This document shows positions 1-9,362 of a DNA stretch of 64,000 nt, piece after piece. The stretch is taken from the NCBI RefSeq assembly GCF_002081715.1, contig NZ_MUKP01000007.1, positions 124,001-188,000 of the forward strand, given 5' to 3'. The position numbers and the translations under genes were made by a program. Each line of letters starts with the position of its first letter. Within the stretch, counting starts at the first letter, position 1. Source of the DNA: Nocardia donostiensis. GTDB lineage: Bacteria > Actinomycetota > Actinomycetes > Mycobacteriales > Mycobacteriaceae. The notes beneath the pieces are model-generated. The model saw only the letters and a list, made by a program, of their open reading frames with translations, ran no database searches and was not told the origin of the DNA.

Positions 1-27
1 CGGGGGTTGCGCGTTACGTCCGCTGGG

Positions 28-219
28 TCAGCCGCGAACGACCTTGCCCGCCTTCAGGCAGGAGGTGCACACGTTCATGCGGCGGGTGTTACCCGGCGCA
101 ACCTGTGCGCGCACGGTCTGGATGTTCGGGTTCCAGCGACGGTTGGTGCGTCGGTGCGAGTGCGAGACCGACTTCCCGAAGCCGGGGCCCTTGGCGCAGA
201 CGTCGCAGACGGCAGCCAT
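28..219 (-). CDS. rpmB: 50S ribosomal protein L28
   Basis: Structural protein of the large ribosomal subunit, 63 aa, the usual bacterial L28 length. The reading starts at an ATG giving [16 protein letters not shown] and ends [13 protein letters not shown]. The two CxxC pairs (CDVC, CTSC) mark the zinc-binding form of L28, and the basic middle ([11 protein letters not shown]) is typical. A longer open frame runs upstream, but this ATG is the family start and has a purine-rich stretch ahead of it. It is divergent from the DAK2-domain gene, the arrangement seen in mycobacteria, where rpmB sits beside recG. Confidence 0.95.
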   Translation of the reverse strand: MAAVCDVCAKGPGFGKSVSHSHRRTNRRWNPNIQTVRAQVAPGNTRRMNVCTSCLKAGKVVRG

Positions 220-471
220 AGTCGCGAACTCCTTCATATCTTCGAGTGGACCCGCTGTAGCGCACAACCGGCCCGAGATCAATGTCGTCAATGCCTGCCA
301 ACACAGATTGGCGAACGCAAGCCGTAACGGCTGCGCGAGGCAACCCTGCAAGGGTAGCTGGCAGGCCAATGATCTACCAAACCGGCCCCGACGAGCCGGA
401 CGGGTGTTCGGCCGAGCTGTCGGCGGATCCGGCTAACCTGGCCACCGGTGGTGTGACGAACGGGAAACGAG
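220..471. promoter_or_regulatory. divergent intergenic region rpmB / DAK2 gene
   Basis: About 250 bp between two divergent genes, so it must hold both promoters. I see no clear palindrome and no confident -35/-10 pair. A GGGAAACGAGG stretch just before the DAK2 start is its likely ribosome binding site. Confidence 0.4.
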
Positions 472-2883
472 GTGACGGTGGGCGGAATCGGGCAGCTCGA
501 CGGCGCGGCGCTGATGCGTTGGGGCCGGGCCTGCCTGGAGGGCTTACAACACCGCCGCGACGAGATCAACGCCCTCAACGTCTTCCCGATTCCCGACGGC
601 GACACCGGCACCAACCTGCTGGCCACCATGCGCGCCGCGGTCGCCGCCGCCGAAACCGCGGTACTCACGGCCCACGGCGGGGTCGTGCCGGGCAAGGTTG
701 ATCCGGAGGCCGCAGAGGAGTTCACCGAGACTCATTACTCCGACGACACCGTCCACTGGGCGAGCAGCGCCGGTCGCCCGGGTACGTCTAGCGAGCTCGG
801 GCTGCTGCCCGCTGACGAGAACCCGATCCGGCGCATCGCCGATGCAGGCTGGAACCACGATATGAGCGCATCGCCTCGGGTCCGCGACGCGCGGCCGCCG
901 GGCGCTCTGCCCGATGGGATGCCGGAGAGCCGGAGGCCGGGCCCTGGATCAGCGGCGAACCGCGGTGCCCAGCCCGCCCCGGGGGACGGAGGCGTTGCCA
1001 CCGAGGTACGTGCGGCAGGCCAGGAAACCATGGTGCCGGGTTACGGCGTGCGCGAACCGGCATCGACGCGGGCGGCCAACCGTTTCCCAGCAGCGGAAGC
1101 ATCGGCGCACCTGGCCGCCGCCGCTATGGCACGGGGCGCTACCGCTGGCGCCAGGGGCAATTCCGGCATCATCCTCTCGCAGGTGCTGCGTGGGCTCGCG
1201 GAGGCCACCGAGACGGGGCCGCTGACCGGACACACCTACCGGACCGCGTTGGCGCGCGGTGCGGCGCTGGTGCGCGCCGGGCTGAGTGCGCCGGTGGAGG
1301 GCACGATGCTGACTGTGCTGGATCGAGCTGCCGCCTGCGCCGCAGCCTGCACAGAAACGATCTTGGCCGATATCGCGCTGGCCGCAGCGGACGGCGCTGC
1401 CGGTGCACTGGAAGACACCCCGGACCAGTTGGGTGTACTGCGCGCGGCCGGTGTGGTGGATGCGGGCGCGCTGGGATTACTGGTGCTGCTCGACTGCATG
1501 GTGGTGATCGCAGGAGGTGAGCCGCCGGTGCGACCGGAATATCTGCGTGACCGAGTGGGCGTGGCGCGTGCGCCGGAGCCGCCGCTCGCACCCGGATACG
1601 AGGTCATGTACCGCGTGGCCGATACGAACGAAGCGCGAGTCGCCGATCTGCGGCATCGGCTCGCCGACATCGGTGACTCGGTGGTGGTCGTCGGGGACGG
1701 CGACCGCACGTGGTCGGTGCACGTCCACTGTGTAGATGCGGGGGCAGCGGTGGAAGTGGGGCTCGCGGCCGGGACCGTCAGCGGGATCCGGATCGAAAGC
1801 TTCGCCTCGGACCGCCCCAGCGATGCGCATACTCACGCATATCTCCGCTCCCACGACCACACGAACGCGCATGGTCGTCACCGCATCGATCCCGCGGACC
1901 GGACTGCTGAGCAGACCCCGCACCTTGGTCGGAGTCCCGAACAGGTCGAGGGAACCTGTCGAGTCCGGGTTCACGGCAGCGACCAACTCGATCAGCCGAT
2001 GAGTCCACCGCCGGATGAGGGACCGGACCCGGCAGGACATATCCCGACCAAGAAACCCAGCCAGGATTTCGGGCCGGCTCCGGCGGAGCACACGCACGGG
2101 CACGGCCAGACGCTCGAGTACGGGGCCATTCAGGGCAGCCCCGCCGAACAAGCCGCGGTGTCGGATTGCCTCGAGCCACGCTCGAGTTGTGAAACGCATA
2201 CCGAACCTGCTGCTGAGGTACCGGTTGCCGACCGCGGAGTTCTCGCAGTGGTGGCCGGGGTGGGTGCGGCAGCATTGTTCGAGGCGGCAGGGGCGGTGGT
2301 GCTGGGTGGAGACGAACCGGTGACCCCCGGTGCGCTGCTGTCGGCGATCCGGCGGATGCCACATCGGGAGGTGCTGGTGCTGCCGAACGGGGCGCTGCCC
2401 GCACACGAACTGGTCGCGGTGGGTATGGCTGCCCGTGATGCGGACCGGGATGTGCTGCTGCTGCCCAGCGGCGCCATGGTGCAGGGTTTGGCGGCGCTGG
2501 CCGTGCACGATCGCAACCGGGTCGCGGTGGACGATGTGTTCGCCATGTCGGAATCGGCCGCGGCCACCCGCTGGGGTTCGCTACGCGCCGCGACCGGCCG
2601 GGCGTTGACGATGGTCGGCACCTGCGAACCCGGTGACGGGCTCGGGCTGGTCGGTCATGACGTGGTGGTGATAGACCGGGACGTGCGCGCCGCCGGGCAG
2701 ACGCTGCTCGATCGGATGCTCGGCCTCGGCGGCGAACTGGTCACCCTGCTGGTGGGCGCGGCGGCCCCGGACGGGCTGGCCGGCGAACTGGCCGGCCATA
2801 TCGGCGTGGAATTCCCCGGCGTCGAGGTCACCGTGTACACCGGTGGTCAGCACGACGACCTACTGCAGATCGGCGTCGAATGA
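472..2883 (+). CDS. DAK2/DegV-type fatty-acid-kinase-like protein (FakA/YloV family) with two large insertions
   Basis: The N-terminal part is a DhaL/DAK2 kinase domain: NVFPIPDGDTGTNLLATM (about residues 36-53) holds the Asp residues that bind Mg-ATP, and GARGNSGIILSQVLRG follows near residue 230. The C-terminal third matches the YloV/FakA tail (VLVLPNGALPAHELVAVG and onward). Family members activate fatty acids for phospholipid synthesis or have unknown substrates. At 803 aa it is some 250 aa longer than usual. The excess lies in two segments, about residues 62-203 and 440-585, which are hydrophilic and rich in Pro, His, Gly and Arg and lack the domain pattern. The start is GTG; a second GTG two codons later is equally possible. 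recG follows 37 bp downstream, as in related genomes. Confidence 0.85.
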   Translation: MTVGGIGQLDGAALMRWGRACLEGLQHRRDEINALNVFPIPDGDTGTNLLATMRAAVAAAETAVLTAHGGVVPGKVDPEAAEEFTETHYSDDTVHWASSAGRPGTSSELGLLPADENPIRRIADAGWNHDMSASPRVRDARPPGALPDGMPESRRPGPGSAANRGAQPAPGDGGVATEVRAAGQETMVPGYGVREPASTRAANRFPAAEASAHLAAAAMARGATAGARGNSGIILSQVLRGLAEATETGPLTGHTYRTALARGAALVRAGLSAPVEGTMLTVLDRAAACAAACTETILADIALAAADGAAGALEDTPDQLGVLRAAGVVDAGALGLLVLLDCMVVIAGGEPPVRPEYLRDRVGVARAPEPPLAPGYEVMYRVADTNEARVADLRHRLADIGDSVVVVGDGDRTWSVHVHCVDAGAAVEVGLAAGTVSGIRIESFASDRPSDAHTHAYLRSHDHTNAHGRHRIDPADRTAEQTPHLGRSPEQVEGTCRVRVHGSDQLDQPMSPPPDEGPDPAGHIPTKKPSQDFGPAPAEHTHGHGQTLEYGAIQGSPAEQAAVSDCLEPRSSCETHTEPAAEVPVADRGVLAVVAGVGAAALFEAAGAVVLGGDEPVTPGALLSAIRRMPHREVLVLPNGALPAHELVAVGMAARDADRDVLLLPSGAMVQGLAALAVHDRNRVAVDDVFAMSESAAATRWGSLRAATGRALTMVGTCEPGDGLGLVGHDVVVIDRDVRAAGQTLLDRMLGLGGELVTLLVGAAAPDGLAGELAGHIGVEFPGVEVTVYTGGQHDDLLQIGVE

Positions 2884-2920
2884 CGGGCGACCCGGGACAG
2901 GCTGAGGGAGAAACGAGGTC

Positions 2921-5203
2921 ATGGCGACACTGAGCGACCGGCTCGATCATCTGCTCGGCGCGAAAGCAGCAGGCTCGCTGGCGGACGCGTTCGATATGCA
3001 CACCGTGGAAGATCTGCTGCGGCATTACCCGCTGCGCTACGCCACCCAGGGGCAGCCGCTCACCGAGGAGGCCCCTGAGGACGGTTCGCATATCACCGTG
3101 ATCGGCCGCATCACCAAGGCCGAACTCAAACCCATGCGCCAGCGCCGCGGATCGCTGTTGAAGGTGGTGCTCGACACCGGTTCCGGACGCGGCGTCGATG
3201 TCACGTTCTTCAACGGCGACAAGGTGAAGTATGTGGTGCGCCAAGGCGCCCGGGCGATGATGTCGGGCACCGTCAACTACTGGCGTCCCGGCCAGTGGAA
3301 TCTGAGCCACCCCGGCTATCTGATCCTGCCCGAAACCGGCGACGATACGCTGCCCACCCTCACCACCGTGCGCGGTGGCGGGGATCTGCGCGGGCTGGCG
3401 CAGAGCGCGAAAGGCACCGAGGGCGTGGACATGTCGTTCTTCGAGCGCGAATTCATCCCGGTCTATCCGGCGACGGCGCGGGTGCAGAGCTGGGAGCTGC
3501 TGGCCTGTGTGCGGCAGGTGCTCGATCAGCTCGACCCGATCGACGACCCACTGCCGCAGCAGGTGTGCGACGAGCGGGAACTGATGGCGGTATCGGATGC
3601 GCTGCGGTTGATCCACCTGCCGGAACACAAATCCGATATCGAGCGGGCCAGGCAGCGGCTGCGTTTCGACGAGGCGCTGGCCCTGCAGTTGGTGCTGGCC
3701 GAACGGCGGCATGAGATTTCCGCACGGGTGGCCCGCTCCTGCCCGCCGCGTGACGATGGGATCGCGGCGGCGTTCGAACAGCGGCTGCCGTTCGAACTCA
3801 CCGAAGGCCAGCAGCAGGTGATCGCCGAGATCTCCGGCGATCTGTCCCGCTCGCAGCCCATGCACCGGCTGCTGCAGGGTGAGGTCGGGTCCGGTAAAAC
3901 CATCGTCGCGCTGCACGCCATGCTGCAGGTGATCGATAACGGCCAGCAGTGCGCGCTGCTCGCACCGACGGAAGTGCTGGCCGCCCAGCATCACCGGTCG
4001 CTGCGCGCCATGCTCGGTGAACTGGCCGCCGCGGGGGAGCTGGGCGCGGCCGAGACAGCGACCAGAGTGACGTTGATGACCGGGTCCCTGCCCGCCGCGG
4101 CGAAACGGGCGGCCCTGCTGGAGGCGGTGTCCGGGGAGGCCGGCATCGTGATCGGCACGCACGCGCTGATCCAGGACACGGTCGAATTCTTCGATCTGGG
4201 CATGGTCATCGTCGACGAACAGCACCGGTTCGGTGTCGAACAACGTGACGCCCTGCGCGCCAAAGCGAAACCCGGGATGAGCCCGCACCTGCTGGTGATG
4301 ACGGCGACTCCGATTCCGCGCACCATCGCCATGACCACGCTCGGCGATCTGGAGACCTCTACCCTCACCCAACTGCCGCGCGGGCGTTCCCCGATCACCT
4401 CCAAGGTGGTGCCGCGACGGGTGCATCCGAACTGGGTGGAGCGTGCCTGGGAGCGGATCACCGAGGAGGTGGCGGCCGGGCGGCAGGCGTATGTGGTGTG
4501 CTCGCGGATCGGGGACGACGAGAACGGTGAGGTCGGCGCGGGAAAGACCCGAGGCGGCAAGTCCCGCAAGACCGATCAGCAGGAAGGCCCGACCACCCAG
4601 GCGGTGCTGGACGTGTACGAGATGCTGCGAGCCGGGCCGCTGGCGCAGTTGCGTGTCGGCCTGCTGCACGGGCGGCTGCCCGCGGACGAAAAAGACGAGG
4701 TGATGCTCGACTTCACCAAGGGGAAGATCGACGTCCTGGTCTGCACCACCGTGGTGGAAGTCGGTGTGGACGTGCCGAACGCCACCGTGATGGTGATCGT
4801 CGACGCCGACCGGTTCGGGGTGAGCCAGCTACATCAGCTGCGTGGCCGCATCGGCCGAGGGGAACATCCAGGTCTGTGCCTGTTGATTACCGATACCGCG
4901 CCCGGTGGTCCCGCCATGACCCGGCTGGAGGCGGTGGCCGCCACCACCGACGGTTTCGAGCTCGCGGTGCTCGATCTGCGGCAGCGCCGGGAGGGTGATG
5001 TGCTGGGTTCGGCGCAGTCGGGCACCAATCGTTCGCTGCGGTTGCTGTCGCTGCTCGACGACCTCGAGGTGATCACCGCGGCCCAGGAGCTCGCCCGCAG
5101 CCTGGTCGCCGCGGATCCCGGGTTGGTCGAGCATCCCGGCCTGGCGGCGATGATGCACGCTGCGGTCGACTCCGAACGACTCGAGTACCTGGCGAAGTCG
5201 TAA
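2921..5203 (+). CDS. recG: ATP-dependent DNA helicase RecG
   Basis: Branch-migrating helicase that remodels stalled replication forks and Holliday junctions. It is 760 aa, close to other actinobacterial RecG proteins. An OB-fold wedge domain lies about residues 50-150. Walker A GEVGSGKT is near residue 320, the DEQH box (VDEQHRFG) near 430, motif III MTATPIPRT near 463, and the late motifs TTVVEVGVDVP and QLRGRIGRG near 610-645. GGAGAAACGAGG precedes the ATG at good spacing. It converges with prpR, with only 3 bp between the stop codons. A short basic segment near residue 545 (GKTRGGKSRK) interrupts the second RecA fold and is variable in actinobacteria. Confidence 0.97.
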   Translation: MATLSDRLDHLLGAKAAGSLADAFDMHTVEDLLRHYPLRYATQGQPLTEEAPEDGSHITVIGRITKAELKPMRQRRGSLLKVVLDTGSGRGVDVTFFNGDKVKYVVRQGARAMMSGTVNYWRPGQWNLSHPGYLILPETGDDTLPTLTTVRGGGDLRGLAQSAKGTEGVDMSFFEREFIPVYPATARVQSWELLACVRQVLDQLDPIDDPLPQQVCDERELMAVSDALRLIHLPEHKSDIERARQRLRFDEALALQLVLAERRHEISARVARSCPPRDDGIAAAFEQRLPFELTEGQQQVIAEISGDLSRSQPMHRLLQGEVGSGKTIVALHAMLQVIDNGQQCALLAPTEVLAAQHHRSLRAMLGELAAAGELGAAETATRVTLMTGSLPAAAKRAALLEAVSGEAGIVIGTHALIQDTVEFFDLGMVIVDEQHRFGVEQRDALRAKAKPGMSPHLLVMTATPIPRTIAMTTLGDLETSTLTQLPRGRSPITSKVVPRRVHPNWVERAWERITEEVAAGRQAYVVCSRIGDDENGEVGAGKTRGGKSRKTDQQEGPTTQAVLDVYEMLRAGPLAQLRVGLLHGRLPADEKDEVMLDFTKGKIDVLVCTTVVEVGVDVPNATVMVIVDADRFGVSQLHQLRGRIGRGEHPGLCLLITDTAPGGPAMTRLEAVAATTDGFELAVLDLRQRREGDVLGSAQSGTNRSLRLLSLLDDLEVITAAQELARSLVAADPGLVEHPGLAAMMHAAVDSERLEYLAKS

Positions 5204-5206
5204 GGC

Positions 5207-6643
5207 TCAGGTGCGCGACAGGTACCCGCCCTGGCGAACCGACATCGGGTACGGCAGATCCATGGAGGTGTGTTCGGACACCGCGAGCGGACTGCCGATC
5301 TGCGGGAATGCCCGCTGCGGGCAGGCGGGCCGGTCGCACACCTTGCAGCCGGCGCCGATCGGCACCGCGGTCGCCGGATCGTCGAGTTGTAGGCCCTTCG
5401 AATACACGAGCCGGTCGGCGTATTCGATATCGCAGCCCAATCCGATCGCGAAATTCTTCGCCATGATGCCGAATCCCTGCGGTGCGGTCATCGCGGTCCG
5501 TGCAACCCACAGGTAGCGGCGTCCGTCCGGCATTTCCGACACCTGAGTGAGAATCCGGCCGGGGTTGGCGAACGTATCGTGCACCACCCACAGTGGGCAG
5601 CTGCCGCCGACACGGGAGAAATGGAACGCTGTCGCGGACTGGCGTTTGGAGATGTTGCCCGCACGGTCGACTCGCACGAAAAAGAACGGGACCCCGCGCT
5701 GACCCTGGCGTTGCAGGGTGCTCAACCGGTGGCAGATCGTTTCGAAACCCACCTCGAAACGCAAACCGAGCAGGTCGATGTCGTAGCGCAGTTCCTCCGC
5801 CGAACGCAGGAACCGGCCGTAGGGCAGCACCAGTGCGCCCGCGAAGTAATTGGCCAGCCCGACCCGGGCGAGCTGTCGTGATTCGCCGGTCAGCGAGGGA
5901 GTTTCGTCCAGTACCGCATCCAATTCGTTGCCGTAGAGCAGGAAAGCCAGTGTGGTCGCGATCTGGAAGGCGCGCTGGCCCGGCCGCAGCCTGCGGGCGA
6001 GGGTGAGGGTGCGGGTGTCGGGGTCGTATCGGCGTTTCGGGATGGACGGGTCCGCGCCGTCGCCGCGCACCAGCACCGTCACCCCGGCCCGCTCCTCGGC
6101 CACCCGGGCCAGTTGGCGGTCCAGGGAACCGACCGAAAGGCCGTGTTCTTCGAACAGGCGCTCGGCGGCCAGGTCGAGCTGGGTGATGTGGTTGTGGTGG
6201 TCGTAGAAGAAATCGCGCACATCCTCGTACGGCATCGGCACGCCGGTCGTGCCTGTCGGGGCCGCGACGCGTGCGGAGAACAGATCCAGTTGGTCGGTGG
6301 CCGCGCGCAGTCTGCGATGCATGGCGACGACGACGCGGGCGATCTCCGGCTGTCTCGTGGCCAGCTCCTCGATTTCGGTCAGCGGTGCGCTGTCGCCACC
6401 GGCAGCGTCGACGAGCACTTCGTGTAGATCCGAGACCAGCCGCGCATTGGAATCGCTGGCGAAGAACTGCACGTCCAGATCGAAGGTCGAGTTGAGTTTC
6501 AGCAGCACCGGGATGGTGAGCGGACGTTGATCGCGTTCGAGCTGGTTGAGATAGCTGGGCGATAGATCCAGTGATTTCGCCAGCGCTGCCTGGGTCATTC
6601 GGCGTTCCTCACGGAGCCGCCGCAATCGAGCGCCTGCGTACAT
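5207..6643 (-). CDS. prpR: methylcitrate-cycle transcriptional regulator PrpR (XRE HTH plus short-chain acyl-sensing domain)
   Basis: Homologue of mycobacterial PrpR (Rv1129c), the activator of prpD and prpC for propionate and cholesterol-derived propionyl-CoA use. The N-terminus is an XRE helix-turn-helix ([20 protein letters not shown], about residues 5-55). A long ligand-binding region follows, then a Cys-rich C-terminal part ([12 protein letters not shown]) that fits the Fe-S-binding domain reported for the mycobacterial protein. I chose the ATG giving [15 protein letters not shown] because it aligns with the family; an upstream extension of 16 residues is open but has no support. It is divergent from prpD, with 175 bp between starts that hold PrpR/RamB-like boxes. 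About 478 aa, the normal size. Confidence 0.9.
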   Translation of the reverse strand: MYAGARLRRLREERRMTQAALAKSLDLSPSYLNQLERDQRPLTIPVLLKLNSTFDLDVQFFASDSNARLVSDLHEVLVDAAGGDSAPLTEIEELATRQPEIARVVVAMHRRLRAATDQLDLFSARVAAPTGTTGVPMPYEDVRDFFYDHHNHITQLDLAAERLFEEHGLSVGSLDRQLARVAEERAGVTVLVRGDGADPSIPKRRYDPDTRTLTLARRLRPGQRAFQIATTLAFLLYGNELDAVLDETPSLTGESRQLARVGLANYFAGALVLPYGRFLRSAEELRYDIDLLGLRFEVGFETICHRLSTLQRQGQRGVPFFFVRVDRAGNISKRQSATAFHFSRVGGSCPLWVVHDTFANPGRILTQVSEMPDGRRYLWVARTAMTAPQGFGIMAKNFAIGLGCDIEYADRLVYSKGLQLDDPATAVPIGAGCKVCDRPACPQRAFPQIGSPLAVSEHTSMDLPYPMSVRQGGYLSRT

Positions 6644-6675
6644 CTTTCGCACGGCCGTGATGGTACCCACACTTC

Positions 6676-6729
6676 TTCGCAAACATCGCAACTTGGCCGA
6701 TCGTCGCCCGCATAAATCTGCTTTAGCAA
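6676..6729. promoter_or_regulatory. candidate PrpR/RamB boxes in the divergent prpR-prpD promoter
   Basis: The sequence TTCGCAAA occurs at 6676-6683 and TTTAGCAA at 6722-6729, with a TTTTGC nearby at 6734. They resemble the TTTGCAAA-type site recognised by PrpR and RamB in mycobacteria and corynebacteria. Their place between the regulator and its predicted target supports the reading. No site was tested. Confidence 0.45.
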
Positions 6730-6818
6730 GGTGTTTTGCCGGATGCTACCGATGCGTAGCGTGCGAAGCGAGGCTCGTTTCTTCCCATGTCTCGTCCGCA
6801 ACGTCTCAGGAGACACGC

Positions 6819-8342
6819 ATGAAAACCCACGTCGTAGGCGCGCGCGGCGCCACGGTGGATTTCCCTCGCTCGCAACATCTGGCCACCAAGATCGCCGAGG
6901 TTGCCGCCGATCCGGTCGAGGTGACCGGCGACGTCACCGAGATGATCGTCAACCGGATCATCGACAATGCCGCGGTAGCCGCCGCCGCGCTGACCCGCCG
7001 CCCGGTCGCCGCGGCGCGCGCGCAGGCGCTTGCCCAGCCGTACCGGCCGCGTCGGAGCCGGGCAGGCAGCGCAGTGTTCGGCCTGCCCGCCGATACCGTC
7101 GTATCACCGGAGTGGGCGGCGTGGGCCAACGGCGTCGCGGTACGAGAACTAGACTTCCACGACACGTTCCTGGCCGCCGAATACTCCCATCCCGGCGACA
7201 ATATTCCGCCGATCCTCGCCGTCGCCCAGCACACGGGAGGTGACGGCGCCGCCCTGATCCGAGGACTGGCCACCGGCTACGAAGTGCAGATCGACCTGGC
7301 GCGCGGGATCTGCCTGCACGAACACAAGATCGACCACGTCGCCCACCTCGGCCCCTCCGCCGCCGCCGGGATCGGCACTCTGCTCGGCCTCGACGTTCCC
7401 ACTATCTATCAGGCGATCGGGCAGGCGCTGCACACGACCACCGCGACCCGCCAGTCCCGCAAGGGCGAGATTTCCAGCTGGAAGGCATATGCGCCCGCCT
7501 TCGCCGGGAAGATGGCGGTCGAAGCGGTGGACCGGGCCATGCGCGGTGAGACTGCGCCCGCTCCGATCTGGGAGGGCGCCGACGGTGTGATCGCCTGGCT
7601 GCTCGGCGGGCCCGACGCCGAATACCAGGTGCCGCTGCCCGGCCCCGGCGAAGCCAAACGCGCCATCGTGGACAGCTACACCAAGGAACATTCCGCCGAA
7701 TACCAGAGCCAGGCCCCGATCGACCTGGCCCGTCGCCTGCGGGAGCGTATCGGCGACCTGGATCAGATCGCCTCGATCGTGCTGCACACCAGCCATCACA
7801 CCCATGTGGTGATCGGCTCCGGCTCCGGTGACCCGCAGAAATTCGACCCGCACGCCAGCCGGGAAACCCTCGATCATTCGGTGCCCTATATTTTCGCCGT
7901 CGCGCTGCAGGACGGCGTCTGGCACCACGAACGCTCCTACGCACCCCAGCGAGCGCAGCGCCCGGACACCGTCGAGCTGTGGCACAAGATCTCCACCGTC
8001 GAGGACCCGGAGTGGACCCGGCGCTATCACAGCACCGACCCGAACGAGAAAGCGTTCGGCGCCCGCGCGGTGGTGACATTGAAGAGCGGGGAAACGATCA
8101 CCGACGAGCTCGCTGTCGCCGACGCGCATCCGCTGGGGGCGCGGCCGTTCGCCCGTGAGCAATACATCGAGAAGTTCCGCACGCTCGCCGATGGTGTGCT
8201 CGACGAGGCCGAACAGCGGCGTTTCCTCGACGCGGCGCAGCGCGCGCCGCAGTTGGCGGCCGGGGAATTGGACCAGCTGAACTTCACTGTCGCCGACCGT
8301 GTGCTGGCCGGCGGACCCCGGATTCCGGAGGGGCTGTTCTGA
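6819..8342 (+). CDS. prpD: 2-methylcitrate dehydratase PrpD
   Basis: Dehydrates 2-methylcitrate to 2-methyl-cis-aconitate in the methylcitrate cycle. It is 507 aa, an MmgE/PrpD-family length. Family segments seen: [19 protein letters not shown] (the conserved active-site region), the histidine-rich [20 protein letters not shown], and [24 protein letters not shown]. The start is the ATG giving [10 protein letters not shown], preceded by CAGGAGA at normal spacing; the open frame extends upstream without homology. It is first in prpD-prpB-prpC, divergent from prpR. Its stop TGA overlaps the ATG of a 36-codon ORF (TGATG). Confidence 0.95.
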   Translation: MKTHVVGARGATVDFPRSQHLATKIAEVAADPVEVTGDVTEMIVNRIIDNAAVAAAALTRRPVAAARAQALAQPYRPRRSRAGSAVFGLPADTVVSPEWAAWANGVAVRELDFHDTFLAAEYSHPGDNIPPILAVAQHTGGDGAALIRGLATGYEVQIDLARGICLHEHKIDHVAHLGPSAAAGIGTLLGLDVPTIYQAIGQALHTTTATRQSRKGEISSWKAYAPAFAGKMAVEAVDRAMRGETAPAPIWEGADGVIAWLLGGPDAEYQVPLPGPGEAKRAIVDSYTKEHSAEYQSQAPIDLARRLRERIGDLDQIASIVLHTSHHTHVVIGSGSGDPQKFDPHASRETLDHSVPYIFAVALQDGVWHHERSYAPQRAQRPDTVELWHKISTVEDPEWTRRYHSTDPNEKAFGARAVVTLKSGETITDELAVADAHPLGARPFAREQYIEKFRTLADGVLDEAEQRRFLDAAQRAPQLAAGELDQLNFTVADRVLAGGPRIPEGLF

Positions 8343-8452
8343 TGGCAGGAACGATGGGCAGGGCGCGTTTCGACAGCTACATCGCTGTTTCACGGCCACT
8401 CAGCGGTCCCGTGTCCGTGGCCGGTGCGATGAGTGGGGAGGACGGCCGATGA
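8342..8452 (+). CDS. possible 36-aa ORF coupled to prpD and prpB
   Basis: An ATG overlaps the prpD stop (TGATG at 8340-8344) and the stop TGA overlaps the prpB start (ATGA at 8449-8452), so the ORF exactly fills the gap between the two enzymes. The product would start [16 protein letters not shown] and end AMSGEDGR. I recognise no family. It may be a true small protein, a translational bridge that keeps ribosomes moving into prpB, or chance. The prpB gene also has its own GGGGAGGAC Shine-Dalgarno within it. Confidence 0.35.
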   Translation: MAGTMGRARFDSYIAVSRPLSGPVSVAGAMSGEDGR

Positions 8453-9357
8453 GCGGGCTGATCGCAGCGGCGACGAGCGCAGGAGACAAACGTATCGCCC
8501 TGCGTGCGGGGCTCACCTGCGGCCGTATCCAGCGGTTGCCGGGCGCGTTCAACCCGCTGGTGGCGAAACTCGTTCAGGAACTCGGTTTCGAGGGCGTCTA
8601 TGTATCGGGGGCGGTGGTGTCGGCGGAACTGGCGCTACCCGATATCGGCCTCACCACACTCACCGAGGTGGCCGGGCGCGGGCAGCAGATCGCCCGGGTC
8701 ACCGACCTGCCGGTGCTGATCGATGCCGACACCGGGTTCGGGGAGCCGATGAACGCCGCCCGGACGGTGACCGTGCTCGAGGACGCGGGGCTGGCCGGTT
8801 GTCATATCGAAGATCAGGTGAATCCGAAACGCTGCGGGCAACTCGACGGCAAGGTCGTGGTGCCTGCGGCCGAGATGATCCGGCGGTTGCGGGCTGCGGT
8901 CTCCGCGCGACGCGACCCGAACTTCGTTATCTGTGCCCGCACCGACGCCCGCGCGGTGGAGGGGTTGGACGCCGCCGTCGACCGCGCCAAAGCCTATGCC
9001 GACGCGGGTGCGGACCTGATCTTCACCGAGGCGCTGACGGGACCGGCCGAGTTCGAGAAGTTCCGGGCCGCGGTGCAGGTTCCGCTGCTGGCGAATATGA
9101 CCGAATTCGGGAAAACCGAGCTGATTTCGACATCGACATTGCAAGACCTCGGCTATAACGCGGTCATCTACCCGGTGACCACGCTGCGTCTGGCGATGCA
9201 CGCCGCCGAACAAGGATTACGCGAAATCGCCGCACAGGGAATACAAACGGGGCTGCTCGACCGGATGCAGCATCGGTCGCGGCTCTACGAACTACTGGAG
9301 TACCAGCGTTACAACGACTTCGATTCCGGCATCTTCAACTTCACGGTGAGCGAGTGA
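8449..9357 (+). CDS. prpB: methylisocitrate lyase PrpB
   Basis: Cleaves 2-methylisocitrate to pyruvate and succinate, the last step of the methylcitrate cycle. It is 302 aa, an ICL/PEPM-family TIM barrel. The signature is NPKRCGQLDGKVVV (family KKCGH-type loop with the catalytic Cys) near residue 125; LIDADTGFGEP holds the metal-binding Asp residues, and CARTDARAVEGLDAA follows. The ATG giving MSGLIAAATSAGDKR has a TGGGGAGGAC ribosome binding site. The stop overlaps a possible GTG start of prpC. M. tuberculosis lacks a dedicated prpB and uses isocitrate lyase, so a full prpDBC set fits Nocardia, Rhodococcus or M. smegmatis-like genomes. Confidence 0.95.
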   Translation: MSGLIAAATSAGDKRIALRAGLTCGRIQRLPGAFNPLVAKLVQELGFEGVYVSGAVVSAELALPDIGLTTLTEVAGRGQQIARVTDLPVLIDADTGFGEPMNAARTVTVLEDAGLAGCHIEDQVNPKRCGQLDGKVVVPAAEMIRRLRAAVSARRDPNFVICARTDARAVEGLDAAVDRAKAYADAGADLIFTEALTGPAEFEKFRAAVQVPLLANMTEFGKTELISTSTLQDLGYNAVIYPVTTLRLAMHAAEQGLREIAAQGIQTGLLDRMQHRSRLYELLEYQRYNDFDSGIFNFTVSE

Positions 9358-9362
9358 TCGAT

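Noticed and set aside
2828..4669. 613-codon open frame on the minus strand opposite recG
   Set aside because: RecG is certain on the plus strand. The antisense product has no family motifs and is the usual shadow in very GC-rich DNA.
6644..6691. Upstream start for PrpR giving 494 aa
   Set aside because: The family begins at [10 protein letters not shown]; the extra 16 codons lack a ribosome binding site.
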